From: Ideonella sp.
Lineage (GTDB): Bacteria; Pseudomonadota; Gammaproteobacteria; Burkholderiales; Burkholderiaceae_C
NCBI RefSeq assembly: GCF_016702655.1
Contig: NZ_JADJDO010000017.1
Span: 1-46,547 of the forward strand
Direction: 5' to 3'
Length of the DNA stretch: 46,547 nt
Of this stretch, positions 35,893-45,628 are shown one piece after another. The position numbers and the translations under genes are program-made. The notes under the pieces are model-generated. The model ran no database searches. It was not told the origin of the DNA and saw only the letters and a list, made by a program, of their open reading frames with translations. Positions within the stretch are counted from its first letter, which is position 1. Each line of letters starts with the position of its first letter.

Positions 35893-36300
35893 ATGAGTGA
35901 CACGCTTAAACCCGGCCTTACCGCCACCTGCCGCATCGACGTAGACACTGCCCGCACCATCGACTTCATGGGCGAGGAACTTCGCGTGTATTCAACTCCG
36001 AGTCTTCTCTATGACGTCGAATTGGCCTGCCGTAACTTGATCCTGCCGCACATCGGCGAGGGCAAGGACTCGGTCGGCACACGCGTTGAGCTCGACCATG
36101 TCGGCGCTACGTTGCTCGGCATGTGGGTAGAGATTACCGTCACGCTGGCGGAGGTCAACGGTCCGGCCGTCACCATCGAGTTTACCGCACGCGATGCTGT
36201 CGAGGAGGTGGCCCGCGGCAAACACAGCCGCTTCATTGTCGGCCTGGAGCAGACTGCGCAGCGGCTCAAGGCCAAGCAGACGAAGGTCGCAGGCGCCTGA
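35893..36300 (+). CDS. FlK-like hot-dog thioesterase
   Basis: 135 residues. The fold matches fluoroacetyl-CoA thioesterase-like proteins: Thr35 (STPSLLYDVE), Glu43 and His69 (VGTRVELDHVGATLLGM) keep the exact spacing (8 and 26 residues) of the FlK catalytic residues Thr42, Glu50 and His76. The ATG at 35893 follows CGAGGAG. It may hydrolyse a stalled acyl-CoA and free CoA in the phenylacetate route; the substrate is unknown. It lies between the acyl-CoA synthetase and the pad operon. Confidence 0.75.
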   Translation: MSDTLKPGLTATCRIDVDTARTIDFMGEELRVYSTPSLLYDVELACRNLILPHIGEGKDSVGTRVELDHVGATLLGMWVEITVTLAEVNGPAVTIEFTARDAVEEVARGKHSRFIVGLEQTAQRLKAKQTKVAGA

Positions 36301-36417
36301 GAACCGGCATCGTTCCCGCGCCAGCAGGAACGGCAGGCATTCAGCAGATTTCCAGGGTGGATCGGCCGTCTCCCGCCGCGTCTCGCGGCACCAATACCGG
36401 GGCAATCCCCCTCAGGG

Positions 36418-36480
36418 TTGACGCATGTCAAACGGACACGGTTGCAATCCCGCCCAAAATGATACAAAATAAATACGATT
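36418..36480 (+). promoter_or_regulatory. FNR-box promoter of the pad operon
   Basis: TTGACGCATGTCAA at 36418-36431 is a perfect palindrome of the FNR/Crp type (TTGAC-N4-GTCAA). An A/T-rich -10 area (GATACAAAATAAATAC, 36461-36476) follows. The 311-base gap between the thioesterase and padB contains this promoter and a short leader frame. Anaerobic induction of padBCD would fit the oxygen-sensitive enzymes. Confidence 0.6.
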
Positions 36481-36534
36481 GAATCGACTTTGTGAATCAT
36501 CAAACAGCCTGGGCTAGTCGGCCAAGGAGGAGTC

Positions 36535-36615
36535 ATGAAGAGTATTGAAAACGGCATACGAGTCGAAATGCGTATCGTGCGTATCGCGATCACTGGCCAG
36601 GCGGCGCACTCATGA
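36535..36615 (+). CDS. 26-residue leader frame coupled to padB
   Basis: An ATG preceded by the strong AAGGAGGAG site (36524-36532) opens a frame of 26 residues, starting MKSIENGIRVEMRIVRIAIT. Its TGA overlaps the padB ATG (ATGA). padB itself has no good ribosome site, so its translation probably depends on ribosomes arriving from this leader. Whether the peptide itself has a role cannot be seen. Confidence 0.5.
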   Translation: MKSIENGIRVEMRIVRIAITGQAAHS

Positions 36616-39344
36616 CAGCGGCCAAGGCAGTCAAGAAAGTCCCGCAGTACTGCTACCAGTGCGTGGCAGGGCCCGATTTGTACACCGTCAAGGTTGAAGA
36701 TGGCGTCGCCACCGAGATCGAGCCCAATTTTTCCGCCTGTGAAGTGCATCCCGGTGCCGGCAAGTGCTGCGTCAAGGCCTTCGGCATCATCCAGAAGACC
36801 TACAGCCCCAATCGCTTGCTGCAGCCGATGAAGCGCACCAACCCGAAAAAGGGGCGCGAGGAAGATCCCAGCTTCGTGCCGATTTCCTGGGACGAAGCCT
36901 TCGACATCATCGGCGCGAAAATGCAGGAGATCCGCGCCAAGGGCCTCGTCAACGAGCATGGCTACCCGCGCGCCGCCGCCAGCTTTGGCGGCGGCGGCAT
37001 TCCCACCTACTACATGGGCACCTTCCCGGCGTTTCTCGCCGCCTGGGGGCCGGTGGATTTCAGCTTCGGCAGCGGCCAGGGCTTGAGCTGCACGCACTCC
37101 GAGCACCTCTTACGGCGAACTCTGGCATCGCGCCTTCACCGTCTGCCCGGATACCCCGAGCTGCAATTACGTGCTCTCCTTCGGCGCCAACATCGAGGCC
37201 TCGGGTGGCGTCGTCGGCGCCTGGCGCCATGGCGTGGCGCGCGAGCGCGGCATGAAGCGCATCCAGTTCGAGCCGCACCTGTCGGTCACCGGCGCCGCCT
37301 CGGCCGAGTGGGTGCCGATCCGGCCGAAGACCGACGCCGCCTTCCTGTTCAGCCTGATCCATGTCCTGCTGCATGAAATGCCGCGCGAAAAGCTCGACGT
37401 GCCCTTCCTCAAGCAGCACACCGGCTCGCCCTACCTGATCGGCCCCAACGGCTTCTACCTGCGCGACCCGGCGACGAAGAAACCGCTGCTCTGGGATCTG
37501 AAGCGCAACGCGGCCGTCTCCTTCGACACGCCCGACACCGATCCGGCGCTGGATGGTTCCTTCACGCTCGATGCCATCGAGGTCGGCGCCGACGAACAGA
37601 CATGGACCCATAACGGTTTTACGGCCGAGACGGCCTTCGGCAAGCTGATTGCCCGCGTGCAGCCTTATACGCCCGAGTCGGCGGAGAAGACCTGCGACAT
37701 CCGCGAAGGCACGGTGCGCCGCATCGCCGCCGAATACGTCGAATTCGCCCAGGTTGGCGCGACGATGGAGGTGGACGGCGAAACACTCCCCTTCCGGCCG
37801 GTATCCATCCAGTTCGGCCGCACGGTCAACAACGGCTGGGGCGCCTACGAATGCTGCTATGCGCGCACCCTGCTGGCCTGCCTCATCGGTGGCCTGGAAG
37901 TGCCGGGCGGCACTCTCGGCACCACGGTGCGCCTGAACCGGCCAGCGACGACGCGGCAGGCGAGCGTCAAGATCAACGAAGACGGCTTCATGTACTACCC
38001 GATGAACCCGACCGACAAGGCGAACTGGGCGGCGAAGCCGAAGGTGCGCAATGCGCACGACACCATGGTGCCGCTGTCGGCGAGCTCGCCCTGGAGCACG
38101 GCGCTCGGCCCGACCCACTTCTCCTGGATGTTCCAGAAGGAATCGCCGGAGAACTGGCCGAAGGTGACCGCGCCGGACATCTGGTTCTGCTATCGCACCA
38201 ATCCCTCGATTTCCTTCTGGGACACCAAGGAAGTATCCAAGCGCATCGCCGAGTTTCCCTTCATCGTGGCCTTTGCCTACGATCACGACGAAACCAACCA
38301 CATGGCGGACGTGCTGCTGCCCGAGTGCACCGACATCGAGAGCACGCAACTGATCCGCATCGGCGGCAGCAAGTTCGTCGAGCAGTTCTGGGACCACGAG
38401 GGCTTCGCCCTGCGCCAGCCGGCCGTCAAGCCCGCCGGCGACACGCGCGACTTCACCGACATCGCCACCGAACTGGCGGTGCGCGCCGGCCTGCTGGAAA
38501 AATACAACGAAGCCCTCAATCGCGGCGCTGCCTGCGTGCGCCTGAAGGCCGAGGACTACGACTTCTCTCTCGACACCTCGAAGCGCCACGATGCGCAGAC
38601 GATCTGGGAGCACACCTGCCGTGCCGCCAGTGCCGAGCTGACCGGGGGGCAGGCCAGCGACGGACTGGATTGGTTCAAGGAAAACGGCCTGCGCACGCGC
38701 CCGATCTCGCGTCTGTCATGGTACCTGTTCCCCGAACTGAGTAAGCAGGGCATCCGCTTCGAGATGCCGTACCAGGAGCGCCTTTATCGTGTCGGCGTCG
38801 AACTGGGCAATCGCCTGCACGAGCAGGGCATCGCCTGGTGGGACGTGCAGCTCGAGGAGTACGGCGGCCTGCCGAAGGTGCTGGATTTTCCCGGTATCTG
38901 GGAAAAGGAAACCGTCAAGCAGGGCGGCGCCGGCGCCCTCGAGCAGTACCCGTTCTGGCTCATCACCTCGCGCAGCATGCAATACGCCTGGGGCAGCAAC
39001 GCCGGCATCCCGCTGATGAACGAGGTCTCCGGCAACGTCCGCGGCAGCAAGGGCGTGCTCATCAACACCCAGGTCGCGCAGCAGCTGGGCACGCCGAAGG
39101 CGACCAGATCGGTCAGTTCTACGTCGGCACGACCCGCGGCCCGGCGATGCTGTCGCAGGGCATCCGCCCCGACACCCTGCTGATGATGGGGCAGTTCGAC
39201 CACTGGGCGACGCCCTACGCCAAGGACCTGAACAAGCCGAGCATGAACAGCCTGATCCCGATGTCGATGGCGCTCACCGATTCCACCGGCTCCGGCGCGG
39301 ACATCGTGCGCGTCGGCGTGCGCAAGCTCGAGGGGGTGGTCTGA
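36612..39344 (+). CDS. padB: Phenylacetyl-CoA:acceptor oxidoreductase, molybdopterin subunit, two frameshifts
   Basis: About 910 residues after repair. Catalytic subunit of the membrane-bound enzyme that oxidises phenylacetyl-CoA to phenylglyoxylate with quinone. The N-terminus has the Fe-S cysteines CYQC (residues 14-17) and, after a gap, C...GKCC. The molybdopterin body contains YVLSFGANIEASGGVVGAW, RPVSIQFGRTVNNGWGAYEC and HMADVLLPECTDIESTQLIR. One extra base near 37106-37112 and one missing near 39093-39100 break the frame; both halves are otherwise well conserved. The stop overlaps the padC ATG (TGATG). The start is coupled to a short leader frame. Confidence 0.85.
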
Positions 39345-39993
39345 TGCCGCGCTACATCATGACGGCGGACCTGCGCCGCTGCATCGGCTGCCAGACCTGC
39401 ACCGCCGCCTGCCGCCACGCCAATGCCACGCCGCCGGGGGTGCAGTGGCGCAAGGTGCTCGACATCGAGAGCGGCGAATTTCCCGACGTGCGCCGCAGCT
39501 TCGTGCCGGTCGGCTGCATGCACTGCGCCGATCCGCCCTGCATGCACGTCTGCCCGTCGACCGCCACCTACCAGCGCGCCGACGGCATCGTCGGCATCGA
39601 CTACGACCTGTGCATCGGCTGCGGCTATTGCGCCGTGGCCTGCCCCCTACCAGGCGCGCTACATCGTCCATAAGGCCGAGTTCGCCTTTGGCGAGCGCGC
39701 CGGCGCGCAGGAGGCGGCGCGCTTCGATCCGAAGCGCATGTCGGTGGCGATGAAGTGCACCTTCTGCAGCGATCGCGTCGACGCGGCCAAGGAGAAGGGG
39801 CTGACGCCGGGCGTCGATCCCGAGGCGACGCCGGCCTGCGTCAATTCCTGCATCGCCGGCGTGCTGGCCTTCGGCGACCGCGAGGACCCGAACAGCAACG
39901 TCTCGCAGCTGCTGGCCGAGAACCAGTTCTTCCCGCATGCACGAGGAGCTGGGAACCGACCCGGGCATGTACTACATCTTCGACAAGAAATGA
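39344..39993 (+). CDS. padC: Phenylacetyl-CoA:acceptor oxidoreductase, Fe-S subunit, two frameshifts
   Basis: About 215 residues after repair; DmsB/PhsB-type electron-transfer subunit with four [4Fe-4S] motifs: CIGCQTCTAACRH, CMHCADPPCMHVCP, CIGCGYCAVACP and CTFC...CVNSCIAG. The frame shifts at 39643-39648 (one extra C before TAC) and again at 39930-39934 (one extra C), after which HEELGTDPGMYYIFDKK ends the protein at 39993. It carries electrons from PadB to PadD. Confidence 0.85.
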
Positions 39994-40009
39994 TCCAGGC
40001 GGAGGCGAC

Positions 40010-40558
40010 ATGAGCGACATCAAGATTCCCCCCGGCCGCATCACCCCCTGGCACCAGACCAACTGGGACTGGCGCGCCGCCGGCAACTTCATCGGCGGCG
40101 GCACCGGCACCGGGCTGCTGTTCTTCGCCACCCTGGCCTCGGGCAGCGTTGACGCCTACCGCATCCAGGCGCTGCTGGCGCTGGCCTTCATCGGCGCCGG
40201 CCTGACCTGCGTCTGGCTGGAGATCGGCAGGCCGCTGCGCGCCATCAACGTCTTCTTCCACCCGCAGACGTCGTGGATGACGCGCGAGGGCATCGTCGCG
40301 GTGCCGCTGTTCCTCACCGCGCTCGCCGCGGTCTGGATGGGCGGCGGCGTGTTCGTCCTCGTCGCCGGCATCTTCTACGGCGGCGTGCTGCCGATGTTTG
40401 CCGTTCTGGCCGGCGCGGTCGCCCTGGTGGCCGGCTGGTGGCTGAAATTCACCATCGTCGCCCGGGCGGCCTACAATCAGGGTTACGCATTGCCGGTCCT
40501 GCCGGTGCGCGGGCAGGGCGAAGTCCAGCCGGGCATCAAGCCGGGCTGGACGAAATAG
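40010..40558 (+). CDS. padD: Phenylacetyl-CoA:acceptor oxidoreductase, membrane anchor subunit
   Basis: 182 residues with about four or five hydrophobic segments (for example AGNFIGGGTGTGLLFFATLA, GIVAVPLFLTALAAVWMGG, LPMFAVLAGAVALVAGWWL). It belongs to the DmsC/NrfD-like anchors that pass electrons to the quinone pool and hold PadBC at the membrane. The ATG follows GGCGGAGGC, 16 bases after padC. No frameshift seen. Confidence 0.85.
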   Translation: MSDIKIPPGRITPWHQTNWDWRAAGNFIGGGTGTGLLFFATLASGSVDAYRIQALLALAFIGAGLTCVWLEIGRPLRAINVFFHPQTSWMTREGIVAVPLFLTALAAVWMGGGVFVLVAGIFYGGVLPMFAVLAGAVALVAGWWLKFTIVARAAYNQGYALPVLPVRGQGEVQPGIKPGWTK

Positions 40559-40564
40559 AGCAGA

Positions 40565-40592
40565 ACCGGCTTCAGCCGGTCGCTTTTCCCCT
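40565..40592 (+). terminator. Hairpin between padD and padE
   Basis: ACCGGC (40565-40570), loop TTCA, GCCGGT (40575-40580), then CGCTTTTCC. A weak intrinsic-type terminator that would separate padBCD from padEFGHI or lower its expression. Confidence 0.5.
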
Positions 40593-40621
40593 AGAGAGAC
40601 CCTCCAGAAAAGGAGCAGGGG

Positions 40622-41192
40622 ATGTACGAAATCAGGATACACGGCCGCGGCGGCCAGGGCGCGGTGATGGCCGGCGGCATCCTTGCCGCCGCCTTGGTGA
40701 ATGAAGGCAAGCACGTCGTCGCCGTGCCGTCGTTCGGCTTCGAGCGGCGCGGCGCGCCGGTGGCGAGCTTCCTGCGCATGGACGCGCGAGATCCGCCAGA
40801 TGACCAACATCTACCGGCCCGACTGCGTGCTGTGCATCGACCCGACCGTCGGCCGCGCGGTGAACGTCTTCGACGGCATCCGCGACAACGGCACCTGGAT
40901 CCAGACCACCGGCAAGCCCATCGGCGAGCTCGAGGTGCCGGACAAGGTCGCCACCGTCGGCCTGTGCGACGCCGTCGCCATCGCCCTCGACATCTTCAAG
41001 CGGCCCATCACCAACACCCTGATGCTCGGCGCCTTTGCCAAAACCACCGGCCTGGTGTCCCTCGATTCCCTGCGCGCGGCGGTCGAGGACTCCGACTTCC
41101 GCGACGCCGGCCTGCAGCAGAACCTGCAGGCGCTGGAGCGCGGCTACCACGAAACGACGGTGCACAAATTCGACAGGAGGGCTGCGGCATGA
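40622..41192 (+). CDS. padE: Phenylglyoxylate:NAD oxidoreductase, gamma-type subunit, one frameshift
   Basis: About 189 residues after repair. 2-oxoacid oxidoreductase gamma domain: IHGRGGQGAVMAGGILAAAL at the start (the CoA-binding region), FGFERRGAPVASFLRMD, then, after a frame change at 40781-40790, REIRQMTNIYRPDCVLCIDP to the stop. With PadF, G, H and I it turns phenylglyoxylate, CoA and NAD+ into benzoyl-CoA, CO2 and NADH. The ribosome site is AAAGGAG. Confidence 0.85.
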
Positions 41193-41488
41193 CGATCAAG
41201 CAGCAGTCCTACCCGCTGTTCGCTTCGTCGCAGGTCCCCGGCGACCTGTGCCCGATCGCCACGAAAATGAACCCGATGCTGCCGGGCGACTGGCGCAGCA
41301 TGAAGCCGGTGGTCGACCGCGCCAAGTGCGTCAAGTGCGCCGTCTGCTGGCTCTACTGCCCGGTGCAGTGCGTCGTCGAGAAGGCCGCCTGGTTCGACAT
41401 CAACCTCGCCACCTGCAAGGGTTGCGGCATCTGTGCCAAGGAATGCCCGCAGCGGGCGATCAGCATGGTGGCGGGGAGGGCGCCCTGA
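41189..41488 (+). CDS. padF: Phenylglyoxylate:NAD oxidoreductase, ferredoxin-like delta subunit
   Basis: 99 residues with two [4Fe-4S] motifs, CVKCAVCWLYCPVQCV and CKGCGICAKECPQRAI, like PorD of 2-oxoacid oxidoreductases. It overlaps padE by four bases, and its stop overlaps the padG start (TGATG). Electron carrier inside the complex. Intact. Confidence 0.9.
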   Translation: MTIKQQSYPLFASSQVPGDLCPIATKMNPMLPGDWRSMKPVVDRAKCVKCAVCWLYCPVQCVVEKAAWFDINLATCKGCGICAKECPQRAISMVAGRAP

Positions 41489-42715
41489 TGTCGGCCGTGC
41501 TCAAACCCAAATCGAAAGCCATCGTCTGCGACGGCAACGAGGCCGCCGCGCCAGGCGGTGACCTGGCGCGCGTCGACATGGTGGCGGTGTATCCGATCAC
41601 GCCGCAGTCCTCGCTGGTCGAGTACCTCGCCAAGTTCGTCGCCGACGGCAAGCTCAACGCCGAGATCGTCGACGTCGAGGGCGAGCACTCGGTGCTCTCC
41701 GTGCTCCATGGCGGCGTGCTCGCCGGCGCGCGCGCCTACACCGGCACCTGCGGCCCGGGCCTGGCCTTCATGTTCGAGCCCCTACCTGCGCCAGCCCGGC
41801 CTGCGGCTGCCGATGGTGATGTCGATCGTCACCCGCGACACGCTGACGCCGCAGAGCGTGTGGGGCGGCCACCAGGACGCGATGTCGGTGCGCGAGGTCG
41901 GCTGGATCCAGATGTACTGCGAGACCGTGCAGGGAGGTGCTCGACACCACCATCATGGCCTACAAGGTCGCCAGAGCACCGCGACGTCATGCTGCCGGTC
42001 AACGTCTGCCACGACGGCAACTACCTTCCTACGGCGCCACCCGCGTCGAGCTGCCCTCGCAGGGAGGAGGTCGATGCCTTCCTGCCGCCGCCCTCGGTCA
42101 ACTGGCACGCCGCCCTCGATCCGTCGCGGCCGATGGCCATCGACCCGCTCACCGGCGGCGCCGGCGGCCCCGGCCCGTCGCTGTTCGTGCGCTACCGCAA
42201 GGGCCAGTGCGCGGGCATGCAGAATGCCCTTGCCGCCATCGAGGCCGCGCACGAGGACTGGGCGCGCGTCGTCGGCCGCCGCCACGCGCCGCTGGTGGAA
42301 AGCTACCGCATGGACGACGCCGAGGTGGCGCTGGTCACCCTCGGCTCGATGACCGGCGCCGGCAAGGACGCGGTCGATGAAGCGCGCGACCGTGGCCAGC
42401 GCGTCGGCCTGGTCAAGGTCAGAGACCTATCGCCCGTTCCCGGTGCAGGCCATCGCCGCGGCGCTCAACGGCCTGAAGGCCGTCGGCGTCGTCGACCGCT
42501 CGGTGAGCTTCGGCTGGAACAGCGGCCCGCTCTTCCAGGACGTCATCGGCGCGCTGCAGTTCGCGCCGCAGCGCCCGGCCGCCATGAGCTTCATCGGCGG
42601 GCTGGCCGGCGCCGACATCACCACCGACCATTTCGGCCGCGCCATCGAGCGCGTGCAGGCGCTGGCGCAGGACGGCCAGGTCGGCGAGACCGTCTGGCTG
42701 AACGAGAAGGATTGA
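41488..42715 (+). CDS. padG: Phenylglyoxylate:NAD oxidoreductase, alpha-type subunit, six frameshifts
   Basis: About 407 residues when mended. PorA-like: VYPITPQSSLVEYLAKF, VEGEHSVLSVLHGGVLAGAR, YTGTCGPGLAFMFEP, VWGGHQDAMSVREVGWIQMY, MLPVNVCHDGNY. Frame changes lie at about 41779-41783, 41931-41937, 41971-41976, 42021-42030, 42060-42066 and 42421-42426. Five are extra bases and one is a loss, so the sum is +4 bases, giving exactly 408 codons when corrected. Each segment between them is well conserved, with no stop codons in the corrected frame. This pattern suits sequence errors better than natural decay. Confidence 0.8.
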
Positions 42716-42736
42716 ACCCATGGGCGACAAATTTCC

Positions 42737-42816
42737 CGTCATTCCCGCGAAAGCGGGAATCCATGAAGCGCAGAAACCCTGGATTCCGGCTCGCACTGCG
42801 TGCGTCCGGAATGACG
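42737..42816. repeat. 80-bp palindromic intergenic repeat
   Basis: Begins CGTCATTCCCGCGAAAGCGG and ends GTCCGGAATGACG; inner parts GGAATCCA and TGGATTCC also pair. This is the common CGTCATTCC...GGAATGACG dispersed repeat family of proteobacteria (compare Neisseria dRS3). It separates padG from padH. Confidence 0.75.
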
Positions 42817-42834
42817 AGCATTGCGAGGCCTGAT

Positions 42835-44074
42835 ATGCAAGAGACCCAATATCTGATCGTCGGCGCCAGCCACGCCGCGCTCTCGGCGCTGCAGGCCATC
42901 CGCATGCAGGACGCCGAGGGCAGCGTCACCCTGGTGACGCGCGACGACGCCCTGCCGTATTCGCCGACCGTGCTGCCCTATGTGGTGTCCGGCCGCTCGG
43001 CGCCCGAGCGCGTGGCGCTGAAGGACGGCGCCTGGTTCGAGCAGAACAGGGTCGGCTTCATCCGCGGCGCCGCCGTCACTGCCGTCGATGCCGCCGCGAA
43101 GCGCGCGAAGCTCTCCAGCGGCGAGGAGATCGCCTACGCCAAGCTGCTGCTCGCCACCGGCGCGGCGCCGATCCTGCCGCCGATCCCCGGCCTGAAGGAC
43201 GTCGAATTCCACGTCCTGCGCAGCCTCGACGACGCCATCGGCCTGCACCAGGCGCTGCCGCAGACGAAGCAGGCCGTCGTGCTCGGCGCCGGCCTGGTCG
43301 GCATGCACGCCGCCGAGAACCTCGCCAAGGCCGGCGCCCAGGTCAGCGTAGTGGAAATGCAGCCGCGCGTCCTCGCCGGCTACTTCGACGCCGAGGCTTC
43401 CGCGATCATCGAGGCCGCCTTCGCCGCCAAGGGCATCAAGCTCCTGCTCGGCGCAAAAGTCAGCCGCTGCGAGACGGCGGGCAAGGGCGTCCGCGTCACC
43501 ACCGACGGCGGCACGACGCTCGACGCCGACCTGCTGCTGGTCGCCGCCGGCGTGGCGCCGGTCACCGATTCCTCGCCGGCTCCGGCGTGGCGGTCGACCG
43601 CGGCATCCTCGTCGACGACAGCATGCGCAGCAGCGTCGACGGCATCTGGGCCGCCGGCGACGTCGCCCAGGCCAGGGGCTTCTACGACGAAGCGAAGACC
43701 CTCAACGGCATCCTGCCGAGCGCCGTCGAGCAGGGCAGGATCGCCGGCATGGCGATGGCCGGCGACCCGGCCGTCAAGCCCTGGCCCGGCGGCGTACCGC
43801 TCAACACCTACACCTTCTTCGGCCAGCAGGCGGTCTCCGTCGGCAGCCAGGATGCAGGGAAGTGGTGCGCAAGGAAGCCGACGCGAAGCATTACCTGAAG
43901 ATCGTCATGCAGGACAACCGCCTCACCGGCATCTTCGGCATCAACGTGCCCTTCGACCCGGGCGTGATGTGGGAGATCATCCTGCGCCGCATCGACCTGT
44001 CGCCGGTGCGCGCAGCCTTCATCGCCGAGCCGCAGAAGACGGCGCGGGCGATCATGTCGAAGACCTGGAGATAA
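42835..44074 (+). CDS. padH: Phenylglyoxylate:NAD oxidoreductase, FAD/NAD(H) subunit, two frameshifts
   Basis: About 413 residues after repair. Pyridine nucleotide-disulphide oxidoreductase fold: YLIVGASHAALSALQAIRMQ (FAD), AVVLGAGLVGMHAAENLAKA (NAD), and after a shift at 43568-43572 GIWAAGDVAQARGFYDEAKT (FAD). A second shift at 43856-43861 is followed by EVVRKEADAKHYLKIVMQDN to the stop. It passes electrons from the Fe-S clusters to NAD+. Both shifts are one-base losses. Confidence 0.83.
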
Positions 44075-44096
44075 CGCGTGGACAGGAACATGCCCT

Positions 44097-44186
44097 GTAG
44101 GAGCGGCGTACTCGCCGCGACGCCCCGAAGGAAGTCCCCTTGGGGGATTGCAGCCGCCAAAATCGCGGCGAGTACGCCGCTCCCAC
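44097..44186. repeat. Inverted repeat between padH and padI
   Basis: 21-base perfect arms, 44100-44120 and 44163-44183 (GGAGCGGCGTACTCGCCGCG and complement), around a 42-base spacer. It belongs to the widespread GTAGGAGCGGC...GCCGCTCCCAC type of intergenic repeat. It could fold in the transcript between the two genes. Confidence 0.75.
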
Positions 44187-44212
44187 ATACAGCGTAGCAC
44201 TGAGGAACTGAA

Positions 44213-45568
44213 ATGGGTGCCTACAACACGATAGCCTTCAAGCCCGAGCACTGCGACGGCTGCAATGCCTGCATGACGGCCTGCGCCACGGCGAAGGCCG
44301 GCAGCGCCGACATCATCAACTCGCGCATCCAGATCGTCGCCGACGGCGACACGTTCGAGCTGGCGATGTGCCGCCAGTGCGGCGACCCGAAGTGCGTCTC
44401 GAACTGCCCGGCCGCCGCGCTGGCCAAGGACGGCGCCGACGGCGTTATCGACTGGGACGGCTCGAAGTGCGTGAACTGCCTGTTGTGCACCGTCGGCTGC
44501 GCCTTCGGCGGCATCGTCTACAACGCCGCGGCCGGCCACGTCGTCAAGTGCGACAGCTGCGGCGGCGACCCGGCCTGCGTCAAGGCCTGTGACCGCGGCG
44601 CGCTGAAGTACCTCACCACCGCCAACATCTACAACGAGGTCGGCGACCTGGAGGACCTCTTCGTGCCGGGCCTGGCCGGCTGCCAGGGCTGCAACACCGA
44701 GCTCATCATGCGCCACACGATGCGCCGCATCGGCCCCGACACCGTGCTCGCCACGCCGCCGGGCTGCATCCCCGGCATGGGCTCGGTCGGCTACAACGGC
44801 CTGACCGGCACCAAGGTGCCCGTCTTCCACCCGCTGCTCACCAACACCGCCTCGATGCTCACCGGCGTCAAGCGCCACTACAGGCGCCAGGGCCGCGAGG
44901 TGAATGCCGTGGCGCTGGCCGGCGACGGCGGGGCGTCGGATGTCGGCTTCCAGTCGCTCTCCGGCGCCGCCGAGCGCGGCGAGCAGATCCTCTTCATCTG
45001 TGTCGACAACGAGGGCTACATGAACACCGGCATGCAGCGCTCGAGCTGCACGCCCTTCGGCGCATGGACCTCCACCACCCCGGTCGGCGAGCGCGGCCAC
45101 GGCAAGACGCAGGACGCCAAGAACATGCCCCTGCTGATGATGATGCACAACTGCGAGTACGTCGCCACGGCCTCCACCGCCTTCATGGAAGACCTCTACG
45201 CCAAGCTGGACAAGGCCATCGCCGCCTCGAAGCGCGGCTTCGCCTACCTGCACATCTACTCGCCAGGCACCTACCGGCTGGCGCTTCCCTCGCACGAGAA
45301 CATCGAGGTGGCGAGGACGGCCGTCGCGACCAACTTCGTCATGCTGTGGGATTTCAATCCGCGCGACGGCCTGCGCCTGTCGCGCCCGCTCGACGATGCG
45401 CTGCCGATCGACGCCTACCTCGAAGCCCTCGGCAAGTACCGCCACCTCGAACCCGAGCAGGTCGCGCACATCGAAGGCACGGTGGAGAAGAACGTCGGCT
45501 TCATCAGGAGCCTCGCCGAGGGCCGCCACCCGGCGATGGCGCAGGCCATGTCCGGTCGGGCCGTGTAA
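44213..45568 (+). CDS. padI: Phenylglyoxylate:NAD oxidoreductase, fused Fe-S / thiamine subunit
   Basis: 451 residues, intact. The N-terminal ~160 residues hold four cysteine motifs (CDGCNACMTACATAKAG, CRQCGDPKCVSNCP, CVNCLLCTVGCAF, CDSCGGDPACVKAC). The rest is the PorB-like thiamine-diphosphate domain: PGLAGCQGCNTELIMRHTMR, CIPGMGSVGYNG, and AGDGGASDVGFQSLSGAAER followed by VDNEGYMNTGMQRS. It is the only large pad gene in the operon without a frame break. Confidence 0.9.
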   Translation: MGAYNTIAFKPEHCDGCNACMTACATAKAGSADIINSRIQIVADGDTFELAMCRQCGDPKCVSNCPAAALAKDGADGVIDWDGSKCVNCLLCTVGCAFGGIVYNAAAGHVVKCDSCGGDPACVKACDRGALKYLTTANIYNEVGDLEDLFVPGLAGCQGCNTELIMRHTMRRIGPDTVLATPPGCIPGMGSVGYNGLTGTKVPVFHPLLTNTASMLTGVKRHYRRQGREVNAVALAGDGGASDVGFQSLSGAAERGEQILFICVDNEGYMNTGMQRSSCTPFGAWTSTTPVGERGHGKTQDAKNMPLLMMMHNCEYVATASTAFMEDLYAKLDKAIAASKRGFAYLHIYSPGTYRLALPSHENIEVARTAVATNFVMLWDFNPRDGLRLSRPLDDALPIDAYLEALGKYRHLEPEQVAHIEGTVEKNVGFIRSLAEGRHPAMAQAMSGRAV

Positions 45569-45584
45569 TGTTTGATTTATAAAA

Positions 45585-45604
45585 GACCGGTCTATATACT
45601 GGTC
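45585..45604. promoter_or_regulatory. Possible operator of the toxin-antitoxin pair
   Basis: GACCGGTC followed by TATATACT and GGTC, just upstream of the antitoxin start. The palindrome with an A/T core is a typical layout for autoregulation by Phd-type antitoxins. Confidence 0.4.
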
Positions 45605-45628
45605 GGCGACAAGACACTGGAGTCGACC

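Noticed and set aside
41488..42715. Programmed frameshifting in padG
   Set aside because: Six shifts, five being insertions and one a deletion, with no shared slippery heptamer or downstream structure; known programmed sites are single. Errors or decay fit better.
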